64,000 bases of DNA. Origin: CAYMSO01 sp964393185. Its GTDB lineage: Bacteria; Patescibacteriota; Dojkabacteria; J137. The notes beneath the pieces are model-generated. The model ran no database searches. It had not been told where the DNA came from and saw only the letters and a list, made by a program, of their open reading frames with translations. Location of the stretch: the NCBI GenBank assembly GCA_964393185.1, contig CAYMSO010000001.1, positions 1 to 64,000 of the forward strand. The letters are read 5' to 3'. Below are positions 1 through 9,004 of the stretch, in pieces. The position numbers were made by a program, and so were the translations under genes. How positions within the stretch are numbered: position 1 is the stretch's first letter; the number at the start of each line of letters is the position of its first letter.

Positions 1-60
1 AGGTTAAGTAAACTTTTAAGAGAGTATCTCAACTGACATTTTTGGGACGGTATCTTTGTA

Positions 61-147
61 CGGAGAGGACAGGATTCGAACCTGCGGTCCCGAAACCGGA
101 ACACACCCTTTCCAGGGGTGCCAATTAAACCACTCTTGCACCTCTCC
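61..147 (-). tRNA. tRNA-Ser (anticodon GGA)
   Basis: On the minus strand an acceptor stem GGAGAGG pairs with CCTCTCC followed by discriminator G. The anticodon stem CACCC/GGGTG encloses the loop CTGGAAA, which gives anticodon GGA (reads UCC and UCU). A long variable arm typical of class II tRNAs (Ser/Leu/Tyr) precedes the T arm, which carries GGTTCGAATCC. CCA is not encoded: the base after the discriminator is T. The 3' end must therefore be added by a nucleotidyltransferase. Confidence 0.95.
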
Positions 148-508
148 ATTTCTTTAAAACACTTCCCGTTACATTTCACTCCACATGACTAAGATAGTGT
201 AAATTCGTTTTACTCATTAACACAATCTGGAGCTTGCACCCCTCTTTATAAATAGTCTATTTCCCAACTATGTCTTGCTTCTCAGACTCAATCTTCTAGA
301 CTCACCGATAATCTAATTTTCAAGAATCTTTTTAATTCGCACCTATAACTATTTAAATGAAGTGGCAATAGATTATAGCAAGCATTGTTTTAAAGTACTA
401 AGTAAATTTTGACAATGTTTCTGATCTTTTTTGGAAAAGTTCGTAAAGCAGATTTAGATTTGTCACTATATTGTAGCAGCATTCTCTTGGATATGATATA
501 ATTAGCCC
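148..508. other. gene-free stretch
   Basis: 361 bp between the tRNA and the first protein gene. I see no convincing ORF, RNA fold or long repeat in it. Its last bases carry the promoter of the next gene. The rest may hold the tRNA promoter on the minus strand. Confidence 0.5.
497..502 (+). promoter_or_regulatory. extended -10 box before the 509 gene
   Basis: TATAAT preceded by TGA (a TGn extended -10). It ends only 6 nt before the ATG at 509, so transcription would begin at or next to the start codon. No Shine-Dalgarno sequence is present and no good -35 is seen. Confidence 0.6.
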
Positions 509-1327
509 ATGAATAAAAATCAAAACGCTGGTTGTGTTTTCAGAATGCTTATGCCAGTTATAGCTACTGGTATTTTAGCAAGTTCAATAATTGGACATAT
601 CAGAAATGATAGATTAAATCAAGAAGACTACCAAAAAACATTAGATAAGCTAATTCGTGGCGAAGGAGGGTCAGCGGCACTTATTCATTTACTGCAACCC
701 AACACCTTAGATGCAATTTTAAAAGATGGTGAAATAAACTTCAAGTGGACAGCAAAAAATAAAGAAGGCGAAATTGTTGAAATAGAAATTAAAACAGATT
801 CTCAAAAGAAGGATTTGATTGGTGGAATAACATATTTTAATGGCGAACAAATAGTCAACATTGATTTAGAAGACGAGGACTTTACAGAAGAGCTAGGTGA
901 AATATTTGCTTTAGAAAACTTTGAGACTTTAACTTTAGTTGATTACACAGTAGACATACGTTTAGACAAAGGACCAAATGGAACACTTGTTTTAGGGGAT
1001 TACGAATTTTCTCAAACAAATTGTACCATTGAATACCAGATTTACGACCAAAATAATTATAGCTTCGATCCAGTGGTAACCAAAGGGATCAAACAAATAC
1101 TACTTACTTCAGTTGATGAAAAAGGGAATAAATTTATTGCACTTGAATCATGGGATAATTTTCTTAATCCCAAATCACCATATCATTATATAAACATATT
1201 TGTTCCAGAAATGAAACCTGTTACTGTAAGAGTTGATGTTATTTCTCCTGACGCTGAAATTCGATTTCAATACGATGAGCTAGAAAAGGAATTAACAGAT
1301 TTCTGTAACGAACAGTTAGTAGACTAG
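509..1327 (+). CDS. orphan membrane-anchored protein
   Basis: Function not recognised. The 272-aa protein has a hydrophobic stretch at about residues 12-30 that could be an uncleaved signal anchor. A hydrophilic, acidic region rich in beta-type residues follows and would lie outside the membrane. There are no Cys pairs or catalytic motifs I can name. The ATG lies 6 nt after an extended -10, which supports this start and a leaderless mRNA. The ABC exporter genes follow about 100 bp downstream with their own promoter, so they are probably a separate unit. It may be a cell-surface protein, but that is inference. Confidence 0.7.
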   Translation: MNKNQNAGCVFRMLMPVIATGILASSIIGHIRNDRLNQEDYQKTLDKLIRGEGGSAALIHLLQPNTLDAILKDGEINFKWTAKNKEGEIVEIEIKTDSQKKDLIGGITYFNGEQIVNIDLEDEDFTEELGEIFALENFETLTLVDYTVDIRLDKGPNGTLVLGDYEFSQTNCTIEYQIYDQNNYSFDPVVTKGIKQILLTSVDEKGNKFIALESWDNFLNPKSPYHYINIFVPEMKPVTVRVDVISPDAEIRFQYDELEKELTDFCNEQLVD

Positions 1328-1413
1328 TTTGGCAAATCCCAACTTATACACTATTTTTAACAATTACTATCTTTCTCTTTAATCAAAAAGTTACCTAACT
1401 GTTATGCATCTTA

Positions 1414-1422
1414 TGCTACAAT
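1414..1422 (+). promoter_or_regulatory. extended -10 box before the ABC ATPase gene
   Basis: TGC followed by TACAAT, ending 9 nt before the ATG at 1432. This implies a leader of zero to a few nucleotides. No Shine-Dalgarno sequence is present. Confidence 0.5.
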
Positions 1423-1431
1423 TTTCTTGCA

Positions 1432-2187
1432 ATGGAAGAGATAATAGAGGTTAAAAATCTGATAAAAACATACAAAAGTTTTACAGCAGTAGACAATATA
1501 AGCTTCGAAGTGTACAAAGGGGAAATCTTTGGTCTACTAGGACCTAATGGTGCAGGCAAAACAACTACTCTAGAGATCATAGAAACTATAAAGCAACCAA
1601 CTTCGGGTGAAGTTTTAGTAGGCAATTATTCGATCAAGAATCAAAAAGATAAAATAAAGCAAATTATTGGTATTCAGCTTCAGCAATCGGGATTTTACCC
1701 AGGGTTAACATTGGAACAAATTTTGACTCTTTTTGCAGATATATATAATATTGATATATCAGCTATTGAGTTGCTCGAAAAATTTAATCTTGTGGATAAA
1801 AAGAATTCATTTTATAAAAACCTTTCGGGCGGACAGAAACAAAGATTTTCTTTATGCACAACACTTATTAACAATCCTAAAGTTATCTTTCTAGATGAAC
1901 CAACTACTGGGTTGGATCCATTATCGAGAAGAAATTTGTGGAACCTGATAAAACAAATTCGAAAAAACGGAGTTACAGTTGTATTAACAACCCACTACAT
2001 GGACGAAGCGGAAGAGTTATGCGATCGAGTTGCAATTATAGATAAAGGCAAAATTAAAAAGATTGATACACCAGAAAATTTAATTATTGATTTGGTAAAA
2101 AAAGGTTTCAAGCGTGCAAGAAAATTGAATGATGCTAATCTTGAAGACGTATTTTTAGATTTAACAGGTCATGCGTTTGAGAATTAA
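1432..2187 (+). CDS. ABC transporter ATP-binding protein (ABC-2/DrrA type)
   Basis: ATPase subunit of an ABC exporter. The 251-aa protein has Walker A GPNGAGKTT (37-45), signature LSGGQKQR (131-138), Walker B VIFLDEP (151-157) and the H-loop His at 188. This is a complete and presumably active nucleotide-binding domain. Its length and C-terminal form match the CcmA/DrrA group, which pairs with ABC-2 permeases. The next gene overlaps it by 17 nt and encodes such a permease, so the two form one transporter. The substrate (drug, lipid or polysaccharide) cannot be read from the sequence. Confidence 0.93.
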   Translation: MEEIIEVKNLIKTYKSFTAVDNISFEVYKGEIFGLLGPNGAGKTTTLEIIETIKQPTSGEVLVGNYSIKNQKDKIKQIIGIQLQQSGFYPGLTLEQILTLFADIYNIDISAIELLEKFNLVDKKNSFYKNLSGGQKQRFSLCTTLINNPKVIFLDEPTTGLDPLSRRNLWNLIKQIRKNGVTVVLTTHYMDEAEELCDRVAIIDKGKIKKIDTPENLIIDLVKKGFKRARKLNDANLEDVFLDLTGHAFEN

Positions 2188-3289
2188 GCCAACCAATTAC
2201 AAATATAATTCTACTTTTGCAATCGCAAAAGCAAGCATAACATCAATATTACAAAACCCTTTAAATATTGTATTGGGAATCTTATTTCCAGTTGCATTTA
2301 TACTTGCCTTTGGTTTTTTTGATAGCAACTATGTTTCTGTAAAGCTCGTTTTGCTAGATGAATCCAGTACAGATAATTTTATTTATGAAGAATTGAAGAA
2401 TTCTTCTGTATTAGAAATATATAGAGAAGATCAAGTAGAAAATCTTGACGACATGTTCAAAAAAGGTCGTGTGGATGCTCTTTTAACAATAGTGGAATTC
2501 AAGGAAGATAAGATAGTTGCTAGTCTACAAACTACAGCTGCGCAGCCACAGAATGGAATAGTTATACAAAAAATTTTGGAAGGAATAATAGACAAGAAAA
2601 ATATAGAGATTTTAAAAAGTGAATCAAACATTGATGTTGCACCTATCCAATTGACTACAAGAGAAGTAAAGGCAAGAGAATACAAAAGTATAGACTTTAT
2701 TCTACCAGGCCAACTGGGGTTCTCACTGCTTAGCACAGGAGTTTTTGGAACTGCATTTTTATTTCTAAACTTAAGACAAAATCTGGTTTTAAAAAGATTT
2801 TATGCAACACCTTTAAATAAATTAACAATTATTTTAGGAGAAACAATAGCAAGACTATTATTTTCTGGATTACAAATCTTAATTATAATTTTGTTAGGTG
2901 TTGTCATTTTTGATTTTACTTTGGTAAATGGAGTTGCAACCCTTATAGAAATTCTCGTATTGTGCTTTCTAAGCTTAATAGTATTTCTAGGATTTGGTTT
3001 TGTTGTTTCCAATCTTGCCAGCGACGAAAAGACTTTGCCTCCATTGACTAATATTATTACATTGCCTCAACTAGTTTTGTCGGGCACTTTTTTCCCGCTT
3101 GATTATTTTCCAGAATGGGTACAATTATTGAGTAAACTAATACCTCTAACTTATCTAAATGAGGCTCTTAGAAAAGTTTCTTTTGATGGAGTGCGTATCT
3201 GGGAGTTGCAAACAGAAATCTCTGCGCTCATATTTGCTATAGTAATTACTTACTTAGTAGCTTTAAAGATTTTTAAGTGGACTGAGTAA
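2171..3289 (+). CDS. ABC-2 type transporter permease
   Basis: Membrane subunit partner of the upstream ATPase. The 372-aa protein has an N-terminal membrane segment at about 31-50 and then a roughly 130-residue extracytoplasmic region. A C-terminal block of about five membrane segments follows (about 175-370) and contains LPQLVLSGTFFPLDYFP, typical of ABC-2 permeases. The 17-nt overlap with the ATPase gene implies translational coupling. The unit ends at the perfect hairpin at 3309-3348. Confidence 0.9.
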   Translation: MRLRIKPTNYKYNSTFAIAKASITSILQNPLNIVLGILFPVAFILAFGFFDSNYVSVKLVLLDESSTDNFIYEELKNSSVLEIYREDQVENLDDMFKKGRVDALLTIVEFKEDKIVASLQTTAAQPQNGIVIQKILEGIIDKKNIEILKSESNIDVAPIQLTTREVKAREYKSIDFILPGQLGFSLLSTGVFGTAFLFLNLRQNLVLKRFYATPLNKLTIILGETIARLLFSGLQILIIILLGVVIFDFTLVNGVATLIEILVLCFLSLIVFLGFGFVVSNLASDEKTLPPLTNIITLPQLVLSGTFFPLDYFPEWVQLLSKLIPLTYLNEALRKVSFDGVRIWELQTEISALIFAIVITYLVALKIFKWTE

Positions 3290-3308
3290 TTAGTTTGTAA
3301 ATATTACT

Positions 3309-3348
3309 CTAGGGGATTTATTTTTCTAAAGAAAAATAAATCCCCTAG
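3309..3348. terminator. bidirectional hairpin terminator
   Basis: Perfect 18-bp inverted repeat (3309-3326 and 3331-3348) with a 4-nt loop TAAA. It lies between the convergent ABC permease and the DUF4153-like gene. The stem has A/T-rich inner arms and a GGGG/CCCC base, so it can serve both strands. Confidence 0.85.
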
Positions 3349-3367
3349 TTAAAACTATTGCTTGAGA

Positions 3368-5266
3368 CTACTTCTTAGTAACGAACACATTTGCCTTCAA
3401 CATTTCTACCTCATCGATAGTAGTACTACCTTCATTATTAATTTTTAATTTACCCGATACTTGATCTACTACTATCAAAAACTTAAGTTTACCAGCTTTT
3501 TGTTCAAACTTAAGGGCATCTCTTGTGGCAAGTTCTATATCTAAAAAGTCGTATTCATAATCAGAACCATTATCTTCTATAATGTCACTAATCTCGTCAG
3601 ATAAATCTGTTGAAATTTCCTTCCCATCAATATTTATAATAAGTTTAGTATCTTCTAAACTCATATCAACATTGTATTCAGATTCATCGATTTCTAAGGT
3701 AATTTGAGGATTTCTATTATATCGAGCCAAACTTAAATCAAAATATTGATCGTATCCTTTTATGCTTATAGGATTATTTTGTTGTTCATAACCTACGCTT
3801 ATAAGGAATGATATATTATTTTTATCGAACGAATAATTATTGTAGGGCAAATTGCTCTCGGATTGCACAACATTGATTTTATTTAAGAATTCGGATCTTA
3901 ATCGGTAAGTATCTTTTCCATTATTATCCAAATCAAAATCTTCCCATTGGCTTTCGGTAAACCAGTCTTTTAGAGAGTTCAAGCCGTGTGTATTCTCTAG
4001 GTACTGTAAAATAGATTCCATCCTATAATAATCTTCGTTATTCACTTTTATTTCTTCGGTTTGTTTGTATTTACCGTCTTCTAGAATGTTATATTTTTCG
4101 AATAACTGTTCTAGAATCTTTTTTTGGCTATATTCCCCAATTGTAAAAGCATTAAAAAATGGCATACAAATTGCGAGGAAAATAAATACCATGTATGTAA
4201 TAGGAATTACTCTAAGATACGCTTTCTTGGAAAAAACATAAATTAAACAGACTGTAAGTATTGCTAGTCCAAGATAGATTCCCAATGTTCTAGAAACTGT
4301 GAATCCGTAGGTGTCTATTCGCAAGTAAAGCGAGTAGAAGTAAAGTCCTAGTAAAGGCAACGCACTTATGCTAAAAAATCTGATATATTTAGCAACCCAT
4401 CTTGTTTCCTCTACATATTTTAATGGGAATATAACTAGTATGGCTAAAAATCCTGGAGTTAAGAAGGAAATTATAATATAAACGATCTGATTTTCGGGTA
4501 ATTCTCCTTCAAACAAAAGTTTAATCTCGTAAATGTAAAGTATAATTGTATAGATAGTTACAAGAGGTATAAGTACGTAAATTCCAAAGAATTTAGAATA
4601 TTTCGAAAACTTAGTGTTATCTGTACTAACTTGAAAGTTTTTTGGTATATCTCCTAAAAAGTATAATGGACTAAATAAAGAAAATAATAATATACTTAAA
4701 TAGGCATAAAGTTTGGAGTCAACGTTTACTTCTAAAAGATTTTCAATTATTAACAAAGCAAAGCTTAATCCTGCAAAAAGAACAAAGGAAAAGAAATAAG
4801 TTCCAATCAATCTTTTTAAAACCTCAGTTGCAAAGTGCCACAGTTCTCTGCTCTCGTCGTTACCTCTTTTAAGAGATAAGTACGGTGCTACAAAAACTGC
4901 AATTGTTAGTATAGTTGCTACGGCAACATAGTGTGCCAATCTATATAAAGATATATCTTCATTTTCTTCTAAACCGTAAGCTATAAATCCAAATATATAG
5001 GCAAAAGAAGCCACTACGCCAAGTGCATTTGCTACTGTAATACTTGTAGCAGATAACTTATACCTTTCCGAAACAAGTTGAATTACTAAAGTCAGAATAA
5101 TTCCAAAGCCCAAGCTGAGTAATAATTTTATTTCAAAGTTTATCGAATCTGGATCAGATTCCCTGGCAACTAGTATAAGGCTAATTATTGTTGAAAGAAT
5201 GCTTAAGACTGCAGGAAAGGCAAACCTGGCTTTAATTTCTGGCCAGTTGAATTTTAATTTTCTCAT
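3368..5266 (-). CDS. DUF4153-like polytopic membrane protein
   Basis: 632-aa protein with about a dozen predicted membrane segments in residues 15-385 and a soluble, acidic C-terminal part of about 240 residues. The region with ATEVLKRLIGTYFFS and SPLYFLGDIPKN resembles the DUF4153 family, whose function is unknown. The soluble tail has repeated beta-strand-like stretches and probably lies outside the membrane. It is the last gene of an operon: its ATG shares one base with the stop of the Nudix gene (TAATG junction). The family call is moderate. Confidence 0.7.
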   Translation of the reverse strand: MRKLKFNWPEIKARFAFPAVLSILSTIISLILVARESDPDSINFEIKLLLSLGFGIILTLVIQLVSERYKLSATSITVANALGVVASFAYIFGFIAYGLEENEDISLYRLAHYVAVATILTIAVFVAPYLSLKRGNDESRELWHFATEVLKRLIGTYFFSFVLFAGLSFALLIIENLLEVNVDSKLYAYLSILLFSLFSPLYFLGDIPKNFQVSTDNTKFSKYSKFFGIYVLIPLVTIYTIILYIYEIKLLFEGELPENQIVYIIISFLTPGFLAILVIFPLKYVEETRWVAKYIRFFSISALPLLGLYFYSLYLRIDTYGFTVSRTLGIYLGLAILTVCLIYVFSKKAYLRVIPITYMVFIFLAICMPFFNAFTIGEYSQKKILEQLFEKYNILEDGKYKQTEEIKVNNEDYYRMESILQYLENTHGLNSLKDWFTESQWEDFDLDNNGKDTYRLRSEFLNKINVVQSESNLPYNNYSFDKNNISFLISVGYEQQNNPISIKGYDQYFDLSLARYNRNPQITLEIDESEYNVDMSLEDTKLIINIDGKEISTDLSDEISDIIEDNGSDYEYDFLDIELATRDALKFEQKAGKLKFLIVVDQVSGKLKINNEGSTTIDEVEMLKANVFVTKK

Positions 5267-5703
5267 TATTGTTTAATAGAAAAATTATATTTTAAAAAAA
5301 CTTTTTGGATAATTTCTTTTAGATCTTCAAATCTAATTCTGTCCAAAGCTTCGTATGGTTTGACCCATTCAAAATTTTTTATCTCTGATGTTATTTTTGG
5401 ATCCTCTGCGTTCTTCAATTCTAGCAAAAACACCGTGTTTTGTCCTTTTGAACCATATCTTTCAGGTTTACTTGGTCCATATTTAAATTCATGTACAAAT
5501 TCAGTTTTTACTAAATCTTTTACCTGTACATCTACACTAATTTCCTCTTTTATTTCTCTAATTGCAGTCTCTTTTAATGTTTCTTTACCTTGAGATGCGC
5601 CACCTACAAAAGAAATATTTCCAGTTTTGGTATTTTCTACGATTAATACTTTAAGCTCTGGGTTAGTTATGTAGATTATTACAATTGTACCGAAGTAAAT
5701 CAT
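5266..5703 (-). CDS. Nudix hydrolase
   Basis: 145-aa single-domain Nudix protein. The Nudix box lies at about residues 35-57, with G35 and the core REIKEE (49-54) that binds the catalytic metal. Such enzymes cleave nucleoside diphosphate linked to another group; the substrate here cannot be told. It is translationally coupled on both sides: 4-nt overlap with the GNAT gene upstream and 1-nt overlap with the membrane protein downstream. Confidence 0.88.
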   Translation of the reverse strand: MIYFGTIVIIYITNPELKVLIVENTKTGNISFVGGASQGKETLKETAIREIKEEISVDVQVKDLVKTEFVHEFKYGPSKPERYGSKGQNTVFLLELKNAEDPKITSEIKNFEWVKPYEALDRIRFEDLKEIIQKVFLKYNFSIKQ

Positions 5704-6227
5704 GAGTTGGTTTTGCTAATAAATTTTTCCATCCATATTTTATCGAAATATTCGTCATTCACTTTAATATCTTTTTTAAAAGTGCCTACCTGTTCAAAAC
5801 CTAATTCTTTGTATATTTTTATGGCAGATTTCTGTGTTTCTATAACTGCAAGTCTCAATTTTGTAACTTCACTATTTTGCAAAACAGCTTCTATTATATT
5901 TCCTATAAGTTTTTTTGAAATTCCTTGGCCTCTGTATTCTTTTTTTACATACACATCATAGATTTCTGCAGTATGCCTATTTTTTGGCAGAAGCATGATT
6001 TCTGCAGTAACTATTCCCACAATCTGATTATTTATTTCGGCAAATCTAGCAAATTTTGATTGTTGAAGTCTATACTGCTCAGACATATTAAACCAATAGC
6101 TATCTGGCCAGAAAATCGCATCTTCCTTAGATGCGTTAAATGCATAAGGTTCTTTGTCAAAAGCTTCAAGCTTAATTTCCTTCAACTTTAAAGGTTCTAT
6201 GTAGTTAATTATTTTTAAATTGTTCAC
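5700..6227 (-). CDS. GNAT family N-acetyltransferase
   Basis: 175-aa acetyltransferase of the GNAT fold. The acetyl-CoA loop reads RGQGIS (99-104) in the usual V-x-x-x-x-R-G-x-G context, preceded by DVYV (beta 4). Start is GTG; no upstream ATG is in frame. The acceptor is unknown. It heads a three-gene operon with the Nudix and DUF4153-like genes, joined by an ATGA overlap. Confidence 0.85.
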   Translation of the reverse strand: MNNLKIINYIEPLKLKEIKLEAFDKEPYAFNASKEDAIFWPDSYWFNMSEQYRLQQSKFARFAEINNQIVGIVTAEIMLLPKNRHTAEIYDVYVKKEYRGQGISKKLIGNIIEAVLQNSEVTKLRLAVIETQKSAIKIYKELGFEQVGTFKKDIKVNDEYFDKIWMEKFISKTNS

Positions 6228-6463
6228 TTATTTCTTTTTGTATAAATAAATATAACAAATTCTTGAATAATTTTGTTATTTATTATTTTGTTATCAATAT
6301 GCAGAAGCAAATTAGTGGTGGTTTGTGTATACTTATACAGAAAGCTGTTTTCTTGTTCTATTTAGTGCTAATGGCAATTCGCAAATTGAATATTGTTTCT
6401 CTCTTGCAATGTCAAAATAAATAAAATATTCTATAAGTGTTAACACTGGTAAGAAACTAAAAA

Positions 6464-7192
6464 ATGAGTGATAGGCGTACACACCAAATGCACCCGACTG
6501 TAGAAATAATCAATCCAAGTTCTGTACAATACGGCGCGAATTTTTTTAATTACACAAATTTACACACAAATCTAAATTATATTTTGTGTGGCACAGATGC
6601 AAACCTGATGGTTTCTCGCTTTCATAAATATGTAAATAATTTATGTATAATGTTAGACTCTATGGGATCTAACCTGTTAAGCCACGATGATTCTAATCCC
6701 CGTACACATTTGATATATTTATCTGAAACAGATGAATTTGCAAAAGATGGTTCCCAACTCAGGTTCAATTCTAAAGAGGTAGAAAATCCAAATCAAATCT
6801 CTATAGTTGCCCGGTTTTCAGCTAGTATGTATTATCAAATTAAAAATCCACTTGATTTTAAATTTCCTGGAACTTTATATCAAACTGATGATCTGAAACT
6901 AAGTCTTTTTCAAGCCTCTTCTTATTTTGTAGGTGCTGTTACTTCATATTTATATATTTACCACTATGAGAAAGAAAGTAGCTTATTACCAACTTGGTAC
7001 AAAAGACTTGAGTGGTTAGGACAAGCTGAGTTTGAGAGGTATTCAAAAAAAATGGCATTCCCAGCTATTGTAGCCTTCATTGGCGATCATGTACATGAAA
7101 CAACCGAGGTTCAATTCCAACTTCTTATTGACAAATATAATAAATTTATTGATGGAAAACCCTCTGATATTTTAGACTTATATAGTCAATAA
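6464..7192 (+). CDS. orphan soluble protein
   Basis: Not recognised. The 242-aa protein has no signal peptide or membrane segment. It is rich in aromatic residues (many Tyr and Phe) and has a His-rich first third. It is followed after 11 bp by a small Smr-domain gene on the same strand, so the two are probably co-transcribed. The 236-bp gap upstream separates it from the divergent GNAT operon and presumably holds both promoters. Confidence 0.6.
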   Translation: MSDRRTHQMHPTVEIINPSSVQYGANFFNYTNLHTNLNYILCGTDANLMVSRFHKYVNNLCIMLDSMGSNLLSHDDSNPRTHLIYLSETDEFAKDGSQLRFNSKEVENPNQISIVARFSASMYYQIKNPLDFKFPGTLYQTDDLKLSLFQASSYFVGAVTSYLYIYHYEKESSLLPTWYKRLEWLGQAEFERYSKKMAFPAIVAFIGDHVHETTEVQFQLLIDKYNKFIDGKPSDILDLYSQ

Positions 7193-7203
7193 TTTACAAA
7201 ATT

Positions 7204-7464
7204 ATGTTCATCTCAGAAGCTGAATTAGACTACCACAATTTTGGGATATTGCTACCCTACGACGTAGAAAAAATACTAAACGAATTTTTAGAAGATTCTA
7301 GCATTGCTGGCTATAAACAAGTTCTAGTAATTACAGGTAAAGGTAATGTGGTGAGACCTTTGATTAATAAGCTACTTTCGAGGCATAAGCTTGTAGAAAA
7401 ATTTAAGCAAGCTGGTTACTTTAACGGCCAAACAGGAGCTTTTGAAGTAACTTTGATTGATTAA
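7204..7464 (+). CDS. standalone Smr-domain protein
   Basis: The 86-aa protein is essentially one Smr (small MutS-related) domain. It has the early LDYH motif (8-11, usually LDLHG), the loop TGKGN (44-48) and a C-terminal GAFEVTL strand, in the family's order. Smr domains act as nicking nucleases or nucleic-acid binding modules. In LDYHN the usual Gly after His is Asn, a small departure. It occurs here without a MutS2 body. Confidence 0.75.
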   Translation: MFISEAELDYHNFGILLPYDVEKILNEFLEDSSIAGYKQVLVITGKGNVVRPLINKLLSRHKLVEKFKQAGYFNGQTGAFEVTLID

Positions 7465-7465
7465 T

Positions 7466-8116
7466 TTATAATTCTTGAATGTTAATCGCTTTAAGTGTTC
7501 TTATAGCTTGTACAACTTCTGCAGCAAAATCGACAGGCGCCCTTATAATATTATTTTGAGAATAAGAAAACTTCTTAAAGGTATTAATATTATTTAAAAC
7601 TATAGCCTTTGAATTCACATTAAACATCGAAAGTTCTTCAATAGTAATATCTCCTTTTTTACTAAACAGATTAAGTATATAATTTATTTCTTCGGGCATT
7701 AAACCGCTATACGAAATGTCGGTTAATGCAGATGCCCAAAGCTTGCTATTTGGTGAATCTCCTAAACTGGCTTTTGTATATAGCCAACATTGGTTTAAAC
7801 TAGGGGCAATTTCGGTAATATAATAATCTACCTGGTAAAACTTGTTCTTTTGAGAACTTACACCTAATTTGTACTCAAAAATATTTTTAACTCCAGGAAA
7901 TTCACTTAATACACCACGACTTAAAGAAAGCTGTTGCCTTATAATCGGCTCACCATCCGTAACGAATTGTGTTTTTAGCACTTCTATATGTAGCCCACGC
8001 ACCCCGAAGTTTGCTCCTGATTCAATTAAAGAATCAGCTACCTCTACTAATAATCCAGTTGGGGTTGATTCTGATAAGTTAGGTAACTGATCAGTGCCAA
8101 TTTTTATATAATTCAT
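7466..8116 (-). CDS. orphan soluble protein
   Basis: Not recognised. The 216-aa protein has no membrane segments and is mixed alpha/beta by composition. It is convergent with the Smr gene and their stops are 1 bp apart, so no separate terminator fits between them. A possible C-terminal helix carries residues AAEVVQAIRTLKA. Confidence 0.55.
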   Translation of the reverse strand: MNYIKIGTDQLPNLSESTPTGLLVEVADSLIESGANFGVRGLHIEVLKTQFVTDGEPIIRQQLSLSRGVLSEFPGVKNIFEYKLGVSSQKNKFYQVDYYITEIAPSLNQCWLYTKASLGDSPNSKLWASALTDISYSGLMPEEINYILNLFSKKGDITIEELSMFNVNSKAIVLNNINTFKKFSYSQNNIIRAPVDFAAEVVQAIRTLKAINIQEL

Positions 8117-8175
8117 CTAATAAAAAATACAGCAATACTGTTACAAATTCCAGCAGTAATTCTATTAACTAATTT

Positions 8176-8232
8176 TGATATAATTAAAAAATAACAGACA
8201 AAAACTTTTGTTGGGCTGAGATTGAAAGTTTT
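8176..8232 (+). promoter_or_regulatory. extended -10 and hairpin leader before the HD gene
   Basis: TGA plus TATAAT (8176-8184) is followed by an 8-bp inverted repeat AAAACTTT / AAAGTTTT (8201-8208 and 8225-8232). The resulting leader to the HD-protein gene would be about 60 nt. The loop contains GGGCTGAGA, but the rest of a TPP riboswitch is missing. Confidence 0.35.
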
Positions 8233-8253
8233 AAAAGTATATTAGTATAAATT

Positions 8254-8994
8254 GTGGACAAATTTAAAAGTTTTAAAAGCAAAACAAACATGATTACTCT
8301 TGCTGAGTTTCTTAAAAAAAACGAAATTCAGTTAGATCTACAAATTACAAATATTTGCTATGAGGGTATCGAATTAATGAGTAGTAGCATAGACCCTTTA
8401 CATGATCAAAACCATGTATTTAGACTATTTAAGTTACTAGATTCACTAATAAATTCTTCTTTACAGGTAAAAAAGCAAGAGATCAACTGGAATATACTTA
8501 TACCTGCACTTTGTTGGCATGATACATGGAAATCTAGACGAGTGCCTACAGGTCCATTCTCTGTAATAGTAGATCAATTGTGGGATGGACTAGGTTCTAT
8601 GAAACTATTTGAGCGAAGAGCAAAAGAGCTCGGTCTAAATAAAAAAACTATTGATTCAATAAAATATGTAATTCGGAAACATGCAAAAATACAATTTTTA
8701 AAAAGGAACACTATAGAAGCAAAAGTAATGAATGACATAGATAGACTGGATGAATTTAGTCCCGAGAGATCCGAATCTATAAGGCATCAAGTATTTAATC
8801 CCGAGAATATCAACCGAAGAATCTACTATATGGGTCTAGTTTACTGGCATTTATTTTTAAAGAAAAAATCTACTAAAACTTTTTATTATGATTGGTCAAA
8901 AGAAGAATTTTTAAAAATCAAAGATAAAATGATAGATATATGGATGAATGATCTAGAAAATTATAGATTAGCTTTACAAAATGAGCACACTTAA
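8254..8994 (+). CDS. HD-domain phosphohydrolase-like protein
   Basis: 246-aa protein with the HD metal-site pattern: His54 (in DQNHVFRLF), the doublet His89-Asp90 (CWHD) and a later Asp in NDIDRLDEF. This matches small metal-dependent phosphohydrolases acting on nucleotides or nucleic-acid ends; the substrate is unknown. The start used is GTG at 8254. An in-frame ATG at 8290 (residue 13) is an equally good candidate, as neither has a ribosome-binding site. rarA follows after 10 bp, so they are probably co-transcribed. Confidence 0.75.
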   Translation: MDKFKSFKSKTNMITLAEFLKKNEIQLDLQITNICYEGIELMSSSIDPLHDQNHVFRLFKLLDSLINSSLQVKKQEINWNILIPALCWHDTWKSRRVPTGPFSVIVDQLWDGLGSMKLFERRAKELGLNKKTIDSIKYVIRKHAKIQFLKRNTIEAKVMNDIDRLDEFSPERSESIRHQVFNPENINRRIYYMGLVYWHLFLKKKSTKTFYYDWSKEEFLKIKDKMIDIWMNDLENYRLALQNEHT

Positions 8995-9004
8995 ATTTTA
9001 AAAT

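Noticed and set aside
8211..8224. TPP riboswitch, from the CTGAGA sequence
   Set aside because: Only the short CTGAGA element is present; the rest of the riboswitch core is missing and the downstream HD gene has no thiamine link.
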